Assembly: GCA_023213395.1 (NCBI GenBank)
Contig: CM041465.1
Coordinates: forward strand, 84,265,741 to 84,329,740
Source: Cycas panzhihuaensis
Taxonomy: Eukaryota > Cycadophyta
Direction: 5' to 3'
DNA: 64,000 bases
In this document: positions 9,743 through 22,337 of the stretch, one piece after another
How the letters are laid out: the number at the start of each line of letters is the position of its first letter
Numbering within the stretch: position 1 is the stretch's first letter
The notes under the pieces: generated by a model
Told to the model about the DNA's origin: nothing
Database searches by the model: none
What the model saw: the letters and a program-made list of their open reading frames with translations, nothing else
Program-made: the position numbers and the translations under genes

Positions 9743-12063
9743 ATGACGAGTGCCAGGCTAGATCCAATGAGTAGATCCTTAAAAACTCAACCCATCCCAT
9801 ATGGGCGAAAAAGGACCTCCCAAAGTTTGAATTGGACCCAAAGAGAGGTAGGACTAGGGCATTAGGCAGCCCTGGTCCCAGTGGGCCTGGCTGTGACCCA
9901 CCAAAAGGAATTTTTTTGGTTTATTGGTAGGAAACCCCCCCCCCCCCTTTTGGGTACTGCAATCTTTACCGCGGGGCCCTGATCGCTGCGGGACCTAAGC
10001 CAAACTTCATGGTACCGTGAAGTTTGGCACAGTGCGAAAGTAGAACTATAAAAAAAGAAGATAGGGGCCCGAGGGGCCCTGAATCTTGATCAGGTGAGGT
10101 TGAGAGATAGTCCAGAGGATGAGGAATAAGTGTAGGTCTGGTTTTGACTAGTGGGTGGCATTTTATAGGCTGTGATCACGGTAGAGAACCGCGAGAACAT
10201 CAGGATGGCAATGTTGAGTTTTATTGAGATGATGACTAGAGAGGACCAGGAGATCCTACAGAGATGTGGCTTGTTGAAGGTCACAAGGATGCCTCAGTAT
10301 ATGTTAGACCAACAGCTATTGATTGATATCATGTCACATTAGAACAAGAGGAGATATGTCTTCCACCTACCCTAGGTGGGAGATGTATCAGTGACACCCG
10401 GGGCTATCAGGAGGATACTGGGAGTACCAGCGACGGGGAGGCTAGCGGCACTAGGAGCATTGCCCAGTAATAAGGTAACACACAGGGAGACATCCACATT
10501 TTTCACATGCTTGGACAGATAGGAGAGGCGAGGGATCCCTCTCCAGAACATGGTTATGTCAGGGGTTCCTCGAGTGAGGAAGTTGATTACACTATGTATT
10601 TTATTCTGGATCTCCCAGAAACAGAATTATAGGGACATACTAGGAGGATGGATGGATATAATACACCGATACGAGGTAGGAGAGCAGATGGACTAGGCCA
10701 CCCTGATAGCGGCAAATCTCGTCGCACAGTTGGACGCTATTAGGATAGCAGGCAGAGGAGGGCTCTCTTACAGTACATTACTACAGTGCTGGTTCTTTGA
10801 CCACTTTGGAGCAGTGGCCCTAATGGGGGGACCACACCCTATCAGAGAGTGGGCCCCGATGGTATATAGGTGGTAGACTAGGCTTAGAGGGACCAAGGAC
10901 CAGGCTCATGTCTGTCGCTCGGTGGATGCTACATCACTAGACCTCCTTACCATAGCATATTTCATAGCAGATCCATACAGAGCGATGAGGTGGGATAGTG
11001 ATGATGAGGTAGGAGGAGCAGAAGTGCCCCTGGGAGATGATGAGGGTGGTGATGGGGCCATCCCATCATGACCTGTAGGAGAGATAGGTCCATCTAGGGC
11101 TACAGGTGGAGAGGTAGGCCCATCGGGAGCTGCGGAGGAGAGTAGGGGCCTAGTGACATGGGCTCGTAGGTTGCAGATCGTCAGGAGATCCAGAGAGGTG
11201 GTAGCTGCACCAGCCGCAGAGAGGAAGGATGCTCCAGGAGCTGAGGCTATGGCGAAGGAGGTACTTGAGGAGGAGGTACCTATAGCTGGCTGAGTGCCAG
11301 AGGGAGAGGCAGACGCCCGAGTGGAGGAGCCATCAGTCGCACTAGGTAAGACACAACCTTCTCCTATTGTCGTTTGATTGCCAGACTCATATATAGTTTG
11401 ATTTTGGTTTTATATCCATATAGACATGTACTGATACATGACATGTTAGATCTACAAGCATGGTGGACATCCAGAGGCTAGTAGAGGTGGTAGTCCGAGA
11501 GTTATTCCCTCGGGCCTATGCAGAGGGACAACCTCCCATCCAGGCAGGTGATAAGCCTAGATCAGAAGACAGTCACATGGCAACATTCATCCCATTAATA
11601 CGGGTGAGAGATATATGGGTTGTAGAGTCCCAAGAGCACGAGGCATGTGCGGGATGATAGCAGGATAAGATGGATACCATTTGATCTAAGAGGGATGCTT
11701 TACAAAGTCGGGTGTAGGCACTGGAGGCTCAAGGAGGAACTAGAGGGGATATGGGGAGCCATATCTAGCTAGTGGTGATGGAGGAGTGACTCTGGAGGAT
11801 GGAGGAGAGGCTCTGTCTCATGGAGATGGAGAGGGATCGTATCTAGGCCTGATACGATCGGTTGATAAAGGATATGGCATCGAGGTCAGTGTGGAGCAGG
11901 ACACAAACTCATATGCTTGAGACGACCCTAAGGAGGCCACAGGATGAGGGGATCGAGGCAGGGAGCTCACGGAGACTCAGGAGGAGTCTCAAAGGGATGT
12001 GGTCCCCAAGAGAGGGATCACATTGACGAGGAGATGATGCCCCAGGGGTGGGGTAGCAGTAAA
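9743..12063 (+). pseudogene. Element A PMD gene (three exons, broken)
   Basis: Antisense to the element. Exon 1 starts at ATG 9743 and encodes eight residues (MTSARLDP, 9743-9766); its donor is mutated to ATGAGT. Intron 1 ends with an AG at 10167-10168. Exon 2 (10169-11345) encodes AVITVENRENIRMAMLS, then the PMD core: RRYVFHLP, GAIRRILGVPA, LITLCILFWISQKQNYRDIL and DQAHVCRSVDATSLDLLT, then an acidic Gly/Ser/Pro tail with GPSRATGGEVGPSGA. Intron 2 is GTAAG...CAAG (11346-11458). Exon 3 (11459 on) is charged and helix-prone and ends near 12063. Scattered stops (MSH*, YRW*, TFFTCLDR*) inactivate it. PMD proteins are nuclear and linked to silencing control; any role for the element is inference. 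Confidence 0.72.
9999..10028. repeat. GGTACC-centred palindrome in PMD intron 1 (element A)
   Basis: GCCAAACTTCA (9999-10009) is the exact reverse complement of TGAAGTTTGGC (10018-10028). The centre contains GGTACC, with one mismatched pair in the 30 bp. Element C has a perfect 38-bp palindrome at the equivalent place. Confidence 0.8.
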
Positions 12064-12730
12064 GTAGTATATGTGTTTTATTTTTGATAGGGAAAAGCAC
12101 GTGCCTTCATAGGGTAACCATATATAGCTACATGATTGTACCCCCCCTACAAGGACACTAGCTTCCCATAGATGATATACGATACCATATGTATGATATG
12201 ACACATGACTTTTTGATATATATATAGACGGGGTGATTGGTACCCCATTTTGACATACGATGATGTGTATCACAATTTGTGATGGATGATATGTATGTTT
12301 TGTTTATATATTTATGTATGTGTGAGGGTGCACAAATGCTCAAGGATATATATATGATTGCATTTTGAGCTGATCATTATATGAGCTTTATGTTATGATA
12401 TTTATTTAGGTTGTGCATATTTCCTTTCATGCAGGGCCATATACCTAACAGGAGCACACAGGACTAATAGACATATGTGGGGTTAGGAAATAGGGTGATA
12501 CGCATGTCCACATGAGAGCATAGTGGGATATGCAAAGGAAATACTGAGCAAGAGGGGAGTGACAGTACTCCAGAGTGTCGTCATAACTATGGAATTCCCA
12601 AATAGGAGGACAAGGTCCCAAGGAAAATAGGAACAAGGGTTCTGCGGGAGAAACCAGAAGGAAATGGAAGAGGCCATCCTAAGTCATCATTCCACCCATG
12701 GCTGAGAGCATGGATAAGGTGATGACGGGG
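12064..12730. other. Spacer between convergent PMD and pol 3' ends (element A)
   Basis: Non-coding, with TATATATA runs near 12208-12224 and 12345. It aligns in order with 51266-51846 of C. At its right end GACTTAGGATGG on the minus strand is half of the post-pol hairpin; the 5' arm has been lost. Nothing else is seen. Confidence 0.5.
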
Positions 12731-13990
12731 TCATGAGTATAATTTCTTAAGGAATTTTCTATTAACGGCTTTCTCAAACTCAAGACCCTCTAAGGTGGCG
12801 ATCCTATAGGTGTTGTTACCGAGGCTCTCGATGACAACAAAGGGGCCAACCCATTTGGGCCTGAATTTGGTTAAGCGGTCATGAAGATATTCCAATTTGA
12901 GGACGTGGTCCATGGGAAACAAAGGATGAGGACAAAGGTATTTATTGTAGGTCCTTTGTGAGTGGGCTTTAGATGCTAGGTTAGCCTGGTAGGCGGCTAA
13001 ACGTCTCTCATCCAAGGCTTCGAGGTCCAGGAGGCGAGCTTGATGGATCGACTCCTCATCGATGAGACCCCGAAGAGATACTTGCAAGAAGGAGATCTCC
13101 ACTTCCAATGGGAGTACCGCCTCAGTACCATAAACCAGGGAGAATGGGGTCATTCCCATAGTGGTACAGACAGAGGTACGGTAAGCCCACAAAGTGGAAG
13201 GGAGCTAAAGGTGCCAGTCTCTTTGAGACTGAGCCATAGTTTTCTTTAGAATGTTAACGAGAGTCTTGTTGAATGACTCCACTTGACCATTTGCTTAGGG
13301 GTAGTAAGAAGAGGAAGTTTTGTGAAAGATTTTGAATTTCTCATAAAGCTTATCTATCTCCTTATTATAAAAGAGAGTTTCATTGTTAGTAATCAGGATA
13401 TCAGGAATCCTGAAGTGGTAAATGATATACTGGTAAATGAAAGTAGCTATCGTCTTACCAAGGGTGGTAACTAAAGGGATGGCCTCCACCCATTTAGTAA
13501 AGTATTCCATAGCAGTAAAGATAAACATGTGTTATGACGAAGAAGGTGGGGAGATAGCCCCGATAAGGTCTAGACCCCGTTGAGCGAAAGGCCACGGAGA
13601 TATGATAGGGTGGAGGGCCTGAGAAGGCATATGAGAGATGTTAGCATGTTCCTAACATCACCGACATCTCAGGGTAAAAGCGTGGGCATCTTTAAAGAGG
13701 GACGGCCAATAATACCCATACAAAGGATCCTCTTGGCCATGGATTAGCCTCCAAAGTAACCCCCACAAATGCCATGATGGCATTCGTGGAGTATTTGGTC
13801 TGCTTCATTGGCAGTGATGAAATGGAGGAGGATCCCATTGAAAGGCCTCTTGTACAATACTTCTTCCATGAGGAAGTATTACCTAGCAGAAGTCTGGATA
13901 CGAGATCTAACCTTACTACTAGCTTCAGGGTGATACTGCTGCTGTGTGAGATACCACACAATGTCACTATACCACTCATTATCAATGAGT
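12731..13990 (-). pseudogene. pol: Element A pol: integrase (broken)
   Basis: Reading the minus strand: a zinc-binding region (CHHGICGGYF-like, then FKDAHAFTLRC), the core with GLDLIGAISPPSSS and YFTKWVEAIPLVTT, the second acid block as ITNNETLF (Asp to Asn), and YYP*ANGQVESFNK with the catalytic Glu retained. The C-terminal part is long and open (12731-13192): MWAYRTSVCTTMGMTPFSLV, GTEAVLPLEVEISFLQV and GPFVVIESLGNNTYRIATL, ending NRKFLKKLYS. There is no chromodomain. Stops and one frameshift lie between about 13290 and 13690. The family function is cDNA integration; this copy is inactive. Confidence 0.87.
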
Positions 13991-13999
13991 GGATGGGGA

Positions 14000-14640
14000 G
14001 GGACGTCCTGAATAGTTAAGATAGACTCATCAGGAAGGGAATCATCAATAGGGGTATCGAGCTAGTTAGGGATAGGGGCATCTGCGAGCTGCTCAGCCAC
14101 TACCATCCCTTTCTTCGATTTCCTGTTAACGATATGAAGATCGAACTCCTGAAGCAGGACAGCCCAATGGCTAGCCCTACCCATCAAGTATAAATGAGTA
14201 AGTAGATATCGCAAGGGATTAGACTGGACGATCACCTTGGTGGTATTACCAAGTAAGTAATGTCTAAACTTCTTGGTCACATGGACTAAGGAGAGACATT
14301 CCTTCTCCGCTAGAGAGTAGTTGAGTTCAGTAGCCACAAGGGTACAATTGATAAAGTAGATGGCTCTCTCGACTCCTAAATCATCCTTCTGAGCCAACAT
14401 AGTGCCCAAGGACTCATCAGTTGCCAAGGTGTAGAGAATGAAAGGCCTATCAAAACAAGGGGACACCAACGTAGGAGTGGAAGCAAGGGCTTCCTTAAGT
14501 CCTTCGAAGGCCTGTTGGGTCTTATCAGACTAAACAAATGGGGCTCACTTCTTCAATAGGTTGGTCAAGGGTTTGGCGCTTACGGAAAAGTCTGCTAGGA
14601 AGTGCCTAAGGAAACCAAGACTACCTAGAAACGACTTGAT
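14000..14640 (-). pseudogene. pol: Element A pol: native RNase H and tether
   Basis: The minus strand opens with SFLGSLGFLRHFLADFSVSA and LTNLLKK, then CFDRPFILYTLATDESLGTM, ELNYSLAEKECLSLVHVTKK and GRASHWAVLLQEFDLHIVNR. It is open from 14469 to 14062. The first catalytic Asp of the canonical T-D-A-S-D block is Leu (T-L-A-T-D), parallel to the Ser in B. This supports loss of the native active site before the copies diverged. After VVAEQLADAPIPN the frame continues toward the integrase with no additional RNase H domain in between. Confidence 0.83.
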
Positions 14641-15807
14641 CTGTCATTGGGTCCTAGGAGGTGGCATATCAAGGATTACCTTGACCTTATCAGGGTCAAT
14701 CCAAATTCCTTATTTTGACACAAGAAATCCAAGGAGTTTGCCGGAAGTAACATCAAACACACACTTGAGTGGGTTTAGGCTTACATGGTACTTGCAGCAT
14801 CGCATAAAGATGGCTTGCAAGTTGGAGGGATGATGGGCCCTGACATGTGAGAGACCCATCATCTCATCCATAAAGGCCTCTAATGTGTTGTCGATGAGGT
14901 TATGGAAGATAAAATGTATCACCCTTTGGTAAGTAGCACCTACATTTTTTAGACCGAAGGGCATTGCCTTGTAGGTAAAGATACCCCACGGGGTGGTGAA
15001 GGCCATCTTGTGGCGGTCTTCAGGAGATATTTGGATCTGATTGTAGCCAGAGAAGCCATCCATCAAGGACATGACTTCAAACTTGGCAGTCTAATCAATT
15101 ATTTGATTGATGAAAGGGAGTCAAAAGTTGTCCTTAGGACATGCATTGTTGATATCACGAAAATCAATGCATATCTGGATAATCCCGTTCTTCTTAGCAA
15201 TAGGAATAATGTTGGATACCCATTTAGGGTAATCCATAGAAATAATAAGTCCAGCATCCAAAAGCTTCTCAACCTCCATCTTGATGGTGGCTGAGAGTTT
15301 AGGGTGGAGAGGATGCTGCTTCTAGTGCACGGGTCGGGCACTAGGAATGGTAGTGAGATTGTGGGTGATGATAGAGGGCTCAATTCCCTTCATGTCAGAA
15401 TAATCCCATGCAAAGACATCCCAGAATTCCTGGAACAAAAGGGAATATTCCCTTACTTCATTAGGAGAGCATTTCTCCCCCACCTTAATGACCTTGCCAG
15501 GGGCTAAGACTATGTCCTGGGTCACCCCCATACACATGGCATTCCCTTCCTCAAAATAGAGAGGGGTAAGGTCAACAAGAAGGGATGGAATAGGGGATGG
15601 GATTAGGTCATCGAGTGTGGACCCAATTGCCAAGACCTTCTGGAGGCCAAGCCTATGGTGACCAAAAGGAAAGTTAGGCGTGGAGCCCACTAAGTGGTCA
15701 AGCAATGCTTCATCATCTTTGAAGTAATCTACCCCATGGATGACCTTACTTTGAATAGATGGAGTGCTAGAAGAAGTGGGAACAACAGGACTGTGGTGGT
15801 CATCAGG
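14641..15807 (-). pseudogene. pol: Element A pol: linker and reverse transcriptase (broken)
   Basis: The linker (15705-15322) contains NFPFGHHRLGLQKVLAIGS, FQEFWDVFAWDYSDMKGIEP and SIITHNL. The RT follows with MDGFSGYNQIQISPEDRHKM, TPWGIFTYKAMPFGLKNV, GATYQRVIHFIFHNLID and the catalytic box FMDEM (second Asp to Glu), ending LKCVFDVTSGKLLGFLVSK. The DVFAWDY linker motif and GATYQR are typical of Tat elements. Stops are found after CPKDNF, in INQIID*TAK and in LVSK*GIW. In-frame domains follow each other directly, so the original was a single protease-pol polyprotein. Confidence 0.88.
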
Positions 15808-16924
15808 CTATCCAACCTCCTCAGAAGACTCTAAGAGGGAGTTAGGAAGGAGCTCCTCAGAAGGAGCAAAAGGAAGTTCCTCGAAACCATCACCTGTGGG
15901 AGTTGATGGAGAGGAAGAAGCAGTGACCGGTGGGTCAATGAGCATAACGACATGTGACACAAAGGGATGACTAGTCTCACTAATAAAAGGGGTTCTATGT
16001 TGGGACCTAGAATAAGAATGGTACATCCTACTAGTGTGGAGGAAAGAAACGGGGTGAGGAAAGTCCTTGTCCTCTCCATAGGACTCATCATTGCTAAATA
16101 AGGCAAGGTACACATAGCTCCCAACACCGATAAGAGCAAAGTGAATAAGACTAGAGGAAGAAGATGTGGGATCTTTTTCAAGATGAGATGAATCGGGTAT
16201 GCCGATAGAGCAAGCTGAGGTGTGAGTAGAAGGGCCTTTGTCTCCATTTGTATGGCCATGGATCGCTTGGTTGGTAGGATGAGTTTGTTTAATAGGCGGG
16301 TACTTGCGGGAAACAACCCTCATTCATCCATCATGGATGAACTTAAATTGCCCCGAGTGGGTTGAACACATGGCTCCCATCTGATCGAGCCATGGCCGAC
16401 CCAAGAGAAGATTGTAGTCAACATCAACATCAAGGACTATAATATTAGCGAGGATAGTCTTTGCCCTCAAGAGTGAGCAAGATCGAAACAGATCCCAATG
16501 GAGTCTTTTTACTACCGTCGTAGCCTTGGCATCGCCATGGAATAGGTTCCAAGGTGGAAATACCAAGCTCTTGCATAACACAGAAGGGCATGGCATTCAC
16601 GAAAGAACCATTATCGATAACAATCCTTTGCAGAGTACAGTCAAGTATGTCAATGGTGATGGTGAACGGGAAGTTCCATTGGCATTCCCTTTCACATGCA
16701 GGGGGAAGGTCTTTAGGGTCAAAGGAAATGATAGGCTCATGGCTTTGGGTAACACCCAAAGCGTGAATAGGCGCGTCATTTGACCCTAAAGCTTCCAAAA
16801 GGAGAGTCCATTATTCAGGACAACTCCTCAAAACATCCATCAAGGACATTCCCGCAGTGACAGTATGGAGTTCATCAACTATAGAGAAGGGCTTGCCCTT
16901 TGCAGTAGGTTGGGTAAGCACCCT
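15808..16924 (-). pseudogene. pol: Element A protease and Ser-rich protease-RT linker
   Basis: Directly after the TGA shared with C (16927-16925), the same frame reads RVLTQPTAKGKPFSIVDELH, then an aspartic protease: IVIDNGSFVNAMPFCVMQEL (active-site Asp-Asn-Gly in place of Asp-Thr-Gly) and WRCQGYDGSKKTPLGSVSIL. This type of protease cuts the gag-pol precursor in the particle. From 16323 to 15808 there is an acidic, Ser/Pro-rich linker (FALIGVGSYVYLALFSNDES and further), matching 50350-50751 in C. Stops lie between 16445 and 16324. Confidence 0.82.
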
Positions 16925-19396
16925 TCAAAAATTATAATGACTAGGATATATGGGAATGGCCTTGGGAAGTAATGGCACTTCCAGAAGGGAGGTTTCTAAA
17001 AGAGGATCAGAGTGTGGAGTAGAAAAAGAGGCACTAGCTGCTTCTTTAGTAGCTTGAGACTGAGTAAGGGCATATAAGGGAGTGGCCTCAAGTATTTGGA
17101 TTACCTTCTTTCCCTTATTCTAGGACCACGAAGGTGATGGAGTACGTCGGTTAGGGGAATGCAAGGAAGAAGACGAATCTAGAGCGCCCTTCCCCTTATC
17201 ATAGGAAGGACAAGAATTCAGGGATCTTCCTCGGTTCAAGTAATTTTTGGGTTGAGCATTATGATCACGTTCCCCATGTTTGGGAAACAGATCCTTATGG
17301 ACTGGTTAGTCTAGGTTGGGCCTTGAGGCCCGTTTAGGGGATGAGTCACGTTGAGGGGCATCCCTAGGATGATGAGCCCTACAACGCGAGTCGTCATGGA
17401 AACACTCCCCATGAATGGAACACCACTTCTTCTCAAGTGAGGAATCTGTCTTCCTCGCTTGAGAGGACTGGGCATTACCATTCTTAGGAAGGGAAGCTTG
17501 AGTAGCTTGTTGGATTTATTTGTTAGAAGTAGGTGATGAAGGAGCTTGTAGTTTAAGTTCCTTCATCGTACGTTCAAATGAACATATGGCAGAAGTGAGC
17601 GGATCTAGGGTCTTCTCAGTCAGATGAGAAGAGGACCTAGTGGATTGTTGTGGTTTGGTCACTTTAGTTTGAGGTGGTGCCTCATGTCATTGTGAGGGCT
17701 TAAGAGGCTTCTTGAGTCCATCCTAGATCTCAATAGCCTCAAGCGCTAAGCACTTTACGATAGCGGAATCACATGTAGTCACCCCCATCTTAAGGACTTC
17801 TACATGGACTTCAGGGCAAAGTGCATTAACAAAGAGATCCATCTTCAATTCCTTAGGCAAAGTGGCCTTAGTGGAATAGAGGAGGTCATGAAATCATCGC
17901 ACGAAGTCATGATTCATCTCATCGTGACCTTATTTGAGCGAAAGAAAGGATTTCATTCCACTTTCAAATGGGCAAGCAACATCAAAATAATTGATGAACT
18001 CATCTATAAGTTACTGGAACGAGAAAATGGAATGGGCAGGAAGGTGATAAAACCACTTAAGGGCATCGCCTTGTAAGGATCATGGGAATAATTTCATTAG
18101 AATGTGATCATAGGCCCAGTAATTAATACATGCCATAAAGAAACTACGGATGTGTTTCGATGGGTCTTGTGATGAAGTTCCATCGAACGTAAAAACTTCA
18201 GGAGGATGAGGTGACAAATCGGTTCTTAACACCTTAATAGATAATGATGTTGATCTACAATCCATGAAGGGACATGCCCTTGCCTAGACTGTAGGATCAG
18301 CAAATGATGTAGGAGATAACGGGCAAGGAACAGATGGGGGTGGTAGACCCATCCCTCCTTGAGGAAGTGGCTCTTATTGGAAAGGGACTTGAGGATAAGC
18401 GCCTTGAAAGGAAGCTAGGTTCCTTTGCAAAGGCGCAATGTAAGAGGCTACGCAGGATGGTGGAAAAGAAGGGTGTGGAACTGGGTTTTGTCCATATGGA
18501 CTGCCCGTGGGTGGTGCAACCCCATATGGATGTAGTGGGTCCACCCCATAAGCTGAAATATGATTTCCTTTACCCTACCCCCAAGGTTGAGAAGCGTAAC
18601 TTGGGGGTATGTAAAGAGAAGGACCATTAGGTTGGTTTTGAGGATACATAGGAGCAGATCCCACATGACTAGTGGTAGTAGCATTAGTAGGACCTCTAGG
18701 CATACTAGGAAATGCATGTGCCATGTTGGGAGGTGGCATATTGGCTTAATTGGAAAAAGGTATGCTAACCCCTAGCTGGGAGAAAGACATACCATGAGAG
18801 GGTCCCAAAGAGCTAGGACCATGATGAGGAATGGAAGGTGCAACATGCATCCCTAAGGTAGGTGTGGAGCTGGACAAATGTATAGACACAAAAGGGTTAC
18901 TTGTTGTGGGAGGTGTAGATGCAGATGAAGAAGGTGGGAAAGGAGCAGACGAAGAAGATGCTCCACTACATAAGACATCTTCAAACCATCTAAGACGCGA
19001 TTGAAGACGAGTAGCTTGAAAGCACTCGCTAAGGGCTTCAACCATGTCGGCAGGAGGAGTATCTACATGATCATGAGAGGTAGATGGGACCTCAAATGAA
19101 GTAGACCCCTCGGGGTGCTCCTCATAAGAATCACCAACTGGGTGGTGAATCTCAAGAGGAGATGGGCCTTCTACCATATGAGTAGAAGGATGGCCATCAA
19201 GTGGGTGATGTTGATCGCCCGGGTAGTAAATAGGATCGTCACGCTCTTGGGTGGATCCCGGAATAGATGTGGGGAACTCATGAGTTCCTAAGGCAAATGC
19301 ATGATAGGACCAATCAGAAGGGTATCCTTCCATTATCAAATTGGAATCCAACGATGAAAGAAGACGATACCTAAGATCTTCTAACAATGGAGGCAA
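16925..19396 (-). pseudogene. gag: Element A gag (broken)
   Basis: The start is probably MEGYPSDWSYHAFALGTHEF (ATG near 19333), matching MEGYLSDWAYHSMASGTQEF in C. An acidic N-terminal part (to 18746) is followed by a Pro/Gly/Tyr-rich segment (to about 18300). The retrotransposon gag core is at 18265-17700 (VFTFDGTSSQDPSKHIRSFF, NYWAYDHILMKLF). A CX2HX4HX4C zinc knuckle (CSIHGECFHDDSRC, near 17420) and an Arg/Ser-rich tail end at TGA 16927-16925. It forms the particle shell and binds RNA. The core is broken by frameshifts around 18080 and 17700-17900. Confidence 0.82.
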
Positions 19397-19570
19397 ACTA
19401 TGTAGGCAACATGAGAAGCATCACATACAAAACTTGCCAACACGTTAGAAGAAGGAAAAAGATGCAAAGTGTACGTTGGGGGCTGCCCAACAAAAGAGAT
19501 GAAGTGGAGGAGGCCACTAAAAGGTAATAGTACCAACAGGAAGGGATAAGAACTAGCTCCTTTACTGGAA

Positions 19571-19590
19571 AGTCCCCAGTATGGTTGCCA
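19571..19590 (-). other. Primer-binding site of element A
   Basis: Minus strand TGGCAACCATACTGGGGACT, one base from the 5' LTR end (CATCCA). C has TGGCGACCATACTGGGGAC in the same place. I do not assign the tRNA. Confidence 0.8.
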
Positions 19591-19591
19591 G

Positions 19592-22332
19592 TGGATGTGC
19601 ATCTACGAGATAATCGCTAAGCTTGGTAGGAATGATGATGGTCAATGGTGATATTGAAGGTGTGGGCAAAAACCTACAAGTAAAATAAGTATCATGCAGG
19701 GTACCCCGTACATTGGAGCACGAGTTTGGGACCTGCAGATGATACCCAATTACCTTGAAGTGGCCCTCAATCCATGAGAGAAAGAGGGAAAATAGGAAGG
19801 GTAGCCTGGATAAACTCGAGAGGAAGACCCTCCCACCCTTGGATGGCCGGAAGGGGAAGAGAGGAGTCCTCAAAGGTTTCCATGTGATGGAAGGAAACAA
19901 GTGGGGATAAGATAGGCGATAGCCTACGATGTAGCCAAGTTCCTCTTAGTTATTTGACTGAGCAAATAAGGCCAAGAGAAGGACAGAGAGAAAGGGAAGC
20001 AGACAACTAAACCAAGGTTTCCTTTAATGATTCAAAGGGGAAATAAAAAAAGATAAAAAGGGATAGGTGTCACACATGCAAGCAAACAATATCAACTGGA
20101 ATGAACTGAAAAGGGTGACCTAGGCTTCGTAGGAAAAAGGAAAGGGAAGAGTAAGTTTCCTATAACATCCTTTTCCTACGAGGGTTGAGTATGTGACATG
20201 CAAGCATGCAAGTATAAATAAAAGATACTGTTTACCCTTTTTACTTTTATATGACCTACTTAGCTAGCACATAGATCCTAAACAAAAGTAAAAAAGGGAA
20301 AAGAAGGTTAAAGGAAGGATGTACGTACCCAGAAGATGTAGCAACTGATAGGAGGCCTCACCCACATGCAACGTATGTCCTTGCATTAATCCACGGATGC
20401 GTAACCAAGTCTTCACGTGAATGATGGGGGCTTCCTTACCTTCCCCTTTGTGAAAAGAAAGCAAAAAGGAAGAAAGCGAGAACAAAGAACAAAAACGATA
20501 GATCTTACCTGGATCCAGACGTTTTATACCTTTGCGAGAGCACCACACCAACCTGCACATGCATGGGCTTATCCCTTCAAAGAAGGGGCTGCAAAATACA
20601 AGCTATGTATATGTAAGTATATGTGTAATATTTATGTTAAAGTATTAGGAAAAACAATCGCTGCAATAAGCTCTGAAATCCTCTCTCAAGCAAGCATGTA
20701 TGTCAAGCAAAATGGAGTGAAGGGAAGCCTCAGGATGGCTAACCCTCCGCTGGGTTCTCTAAAAAACTCTCTAACACAACAAGATAAGGGTAAAGGCAAC
20801 TAAGGACAGCCAAGAGATGCAAGGGAAGAAGTGACAAAGCGTTGGGGAATATGCAAGACATAGAATTACTATGGGCAGCAATCTAGTGTACAAACCCTTG
20901 CCAATGTTATCAAGGGATACCCAACAATACAAGGGACACTATGGGGGGTCCAAACAAGAGGCGTGTAGGCCTGGAATCAATGGATAAATGGGCTATATAC
21001 ACTAATAATCTAGTTCAGGCCTAGGGCTCACTCACTCCTAATTATCCCAAGAGGAGCATGGAGCAAGAGAAGAGAAGGTGGGAAGGGGATGCCCTTGGAG
21101 AGAAGGACTGAGTGGGGGGCTGCCCCACCTTATTCTCTTTACCTAACCTTATGCCTCTTCTCCTGTTGCTCCCTTGAAGAAAACTAGCAGAGAGAAAGTA
21201 GAAACCAGGAGCAACAAGCCAAACTTACTGAAAAAACAAGCTTTACTATGGTCAAACCTAAAGGAAACAAGCAAACAAGGCAAGAAATAGGTCCAATATG
21301 GATACAACTTACTATAAATCCATAGAAGAGGGGTTGGGAAGACCTGTTGGGTTGATATAGGGCAGGTCTGGCCCTGCTACCAGCAGAGAAGAGGACCCCT
21401 ATAAGGGTTTGTAGGAGAAATGCCAATAAATAGCTAAAGGAGAGACTTGTTGGGCGAGTTGGAGAAGAACAACACCAAAATTGCTTGATAAAACCTAGAG
21501 AGAGGCTTCCCACCATGGGAGAAGTTAGTTGCAGGCAAATCCTAGCCTGGAGTTGTAGGAAATACAGGCCTGCAAGTACACCTGTAGTGGAAAGAGAAGA
21601 AGAGAAGAAGTTGCAGTAGGAACGGTTGTGTTGAAGAGCTAAAATTGATCCAAGAGTCCTTAAAATAATGAGGGTTTTGATACTTATAGCCATCGCAGCC
21701 CTAGTGAGTGAATAGAGTGTGAATAAGGCTGAGGTGGATGCAAGGTCACGTGGCGATTCGGCGAGAAATAAGAGTATTACCACGAAAGTTTTTAAAATAG
21801 CGACAATGATCTGCTACGATAAACTTCATAGTACCATAGTAAACTTTACAGTATCACTAAGTTTACAGCGGTGCAGGACCAGAAAGCCAAAATGGTAGAA
21901 TTCTGGGTTCCGAAAGCTTTGGGAGGTGATGTGGCAGACCTGGGAGGGGCTAGCCCTCCTATTTAGGTGGCTAAGACAGTCCAGAATGCATGTGGACAAA
22001 GGCAAGCAAAATATCAACGGGCAAAGGTCCTAGAAATGAGGTGCTAGGAGCTCAAAGTCGAGGCATGAACGGGTCATACAAACCAAAATATGCTCGAGAC
22101 GGTGTGGAGACAGTGCAGAGGGTCGTATAATGCCATGGGGATGCCTACCTTGCAGAAAGGTAGGTCCCGATGGGTCATCATAGGCTCATAATACGACAAG
22201 TAGTATGAACAGGCAACAAATGCAAAGTAATCACACAAATGAAGCAAGCAGTCATACAAGTGAAAAGGAAGAAGCATACTTGAGCCTCCCTGAGTCAACA
22301 TGTCTGTATCCATTCCCAGTAGCTGGGAAATA
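19592..22332 (-). repeat. Element A 5' LTR (2741 bp)
   Basis: Homologous to 5459-8189. Its minus-strand start (TATTTCCCAGCTACTGGGAA at 22332) has TG mutated to TA; its end is ...GCACATCCA at 19592. The terminal inverted TTCCCAGCTACTGGGAA is itself a palindrome and is also seen at the start of the C 5' LTR. The region near 21780-21860 (degenerate palindromes around GTACC) is much more different from the other LTR than its flanks. Followed by CCCCT. Confidence 0.9.
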
Positions 22333-22337
22333 CCCCT
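22333..22337. repeat. Target-site duplication of element A, right copy (CCCCT)
   Basis: Exact match to 5454-5458. Joining the flanks through one CCCCT restores collinearity with the PMD exon of C (53330-53400). Confidence 0.92.

Larger units (their letters stand above)
5459..22332 (-). mobile_element. Element A: complete Tat-type Ty3/gypsy retrotransposon, nested in B
   Basis: A 16,874-bp minus-strand element bounded by two related LTRs (5' LTR 19592-22332, 3' LTR 5459-8189) and a perfect CCCCT duplication. In sense order it has a primer site (19590-19571), gag, protease, RT, RNase H, integrase, a spacer, an antisense PMD gene (plus strand, 9743-12063), a sense aRNH exon (9026-8613), a polypurine tract and the 3' LTR. 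All genes carry stops or frameshifts. The LTRs differ visibly along their length, so the insertion is older than C but younger than B. The complete order makes A the reference for the family layout. Confidence 0.93.

Noticed and set aside
12731-12800. Chromodomain at the integrase C-terminus
   Set aside because: The frame stops right after NRKFLKKLYS (and FLKKFYT in B). No chromodomain motif follows, which excludes chromoviruses.
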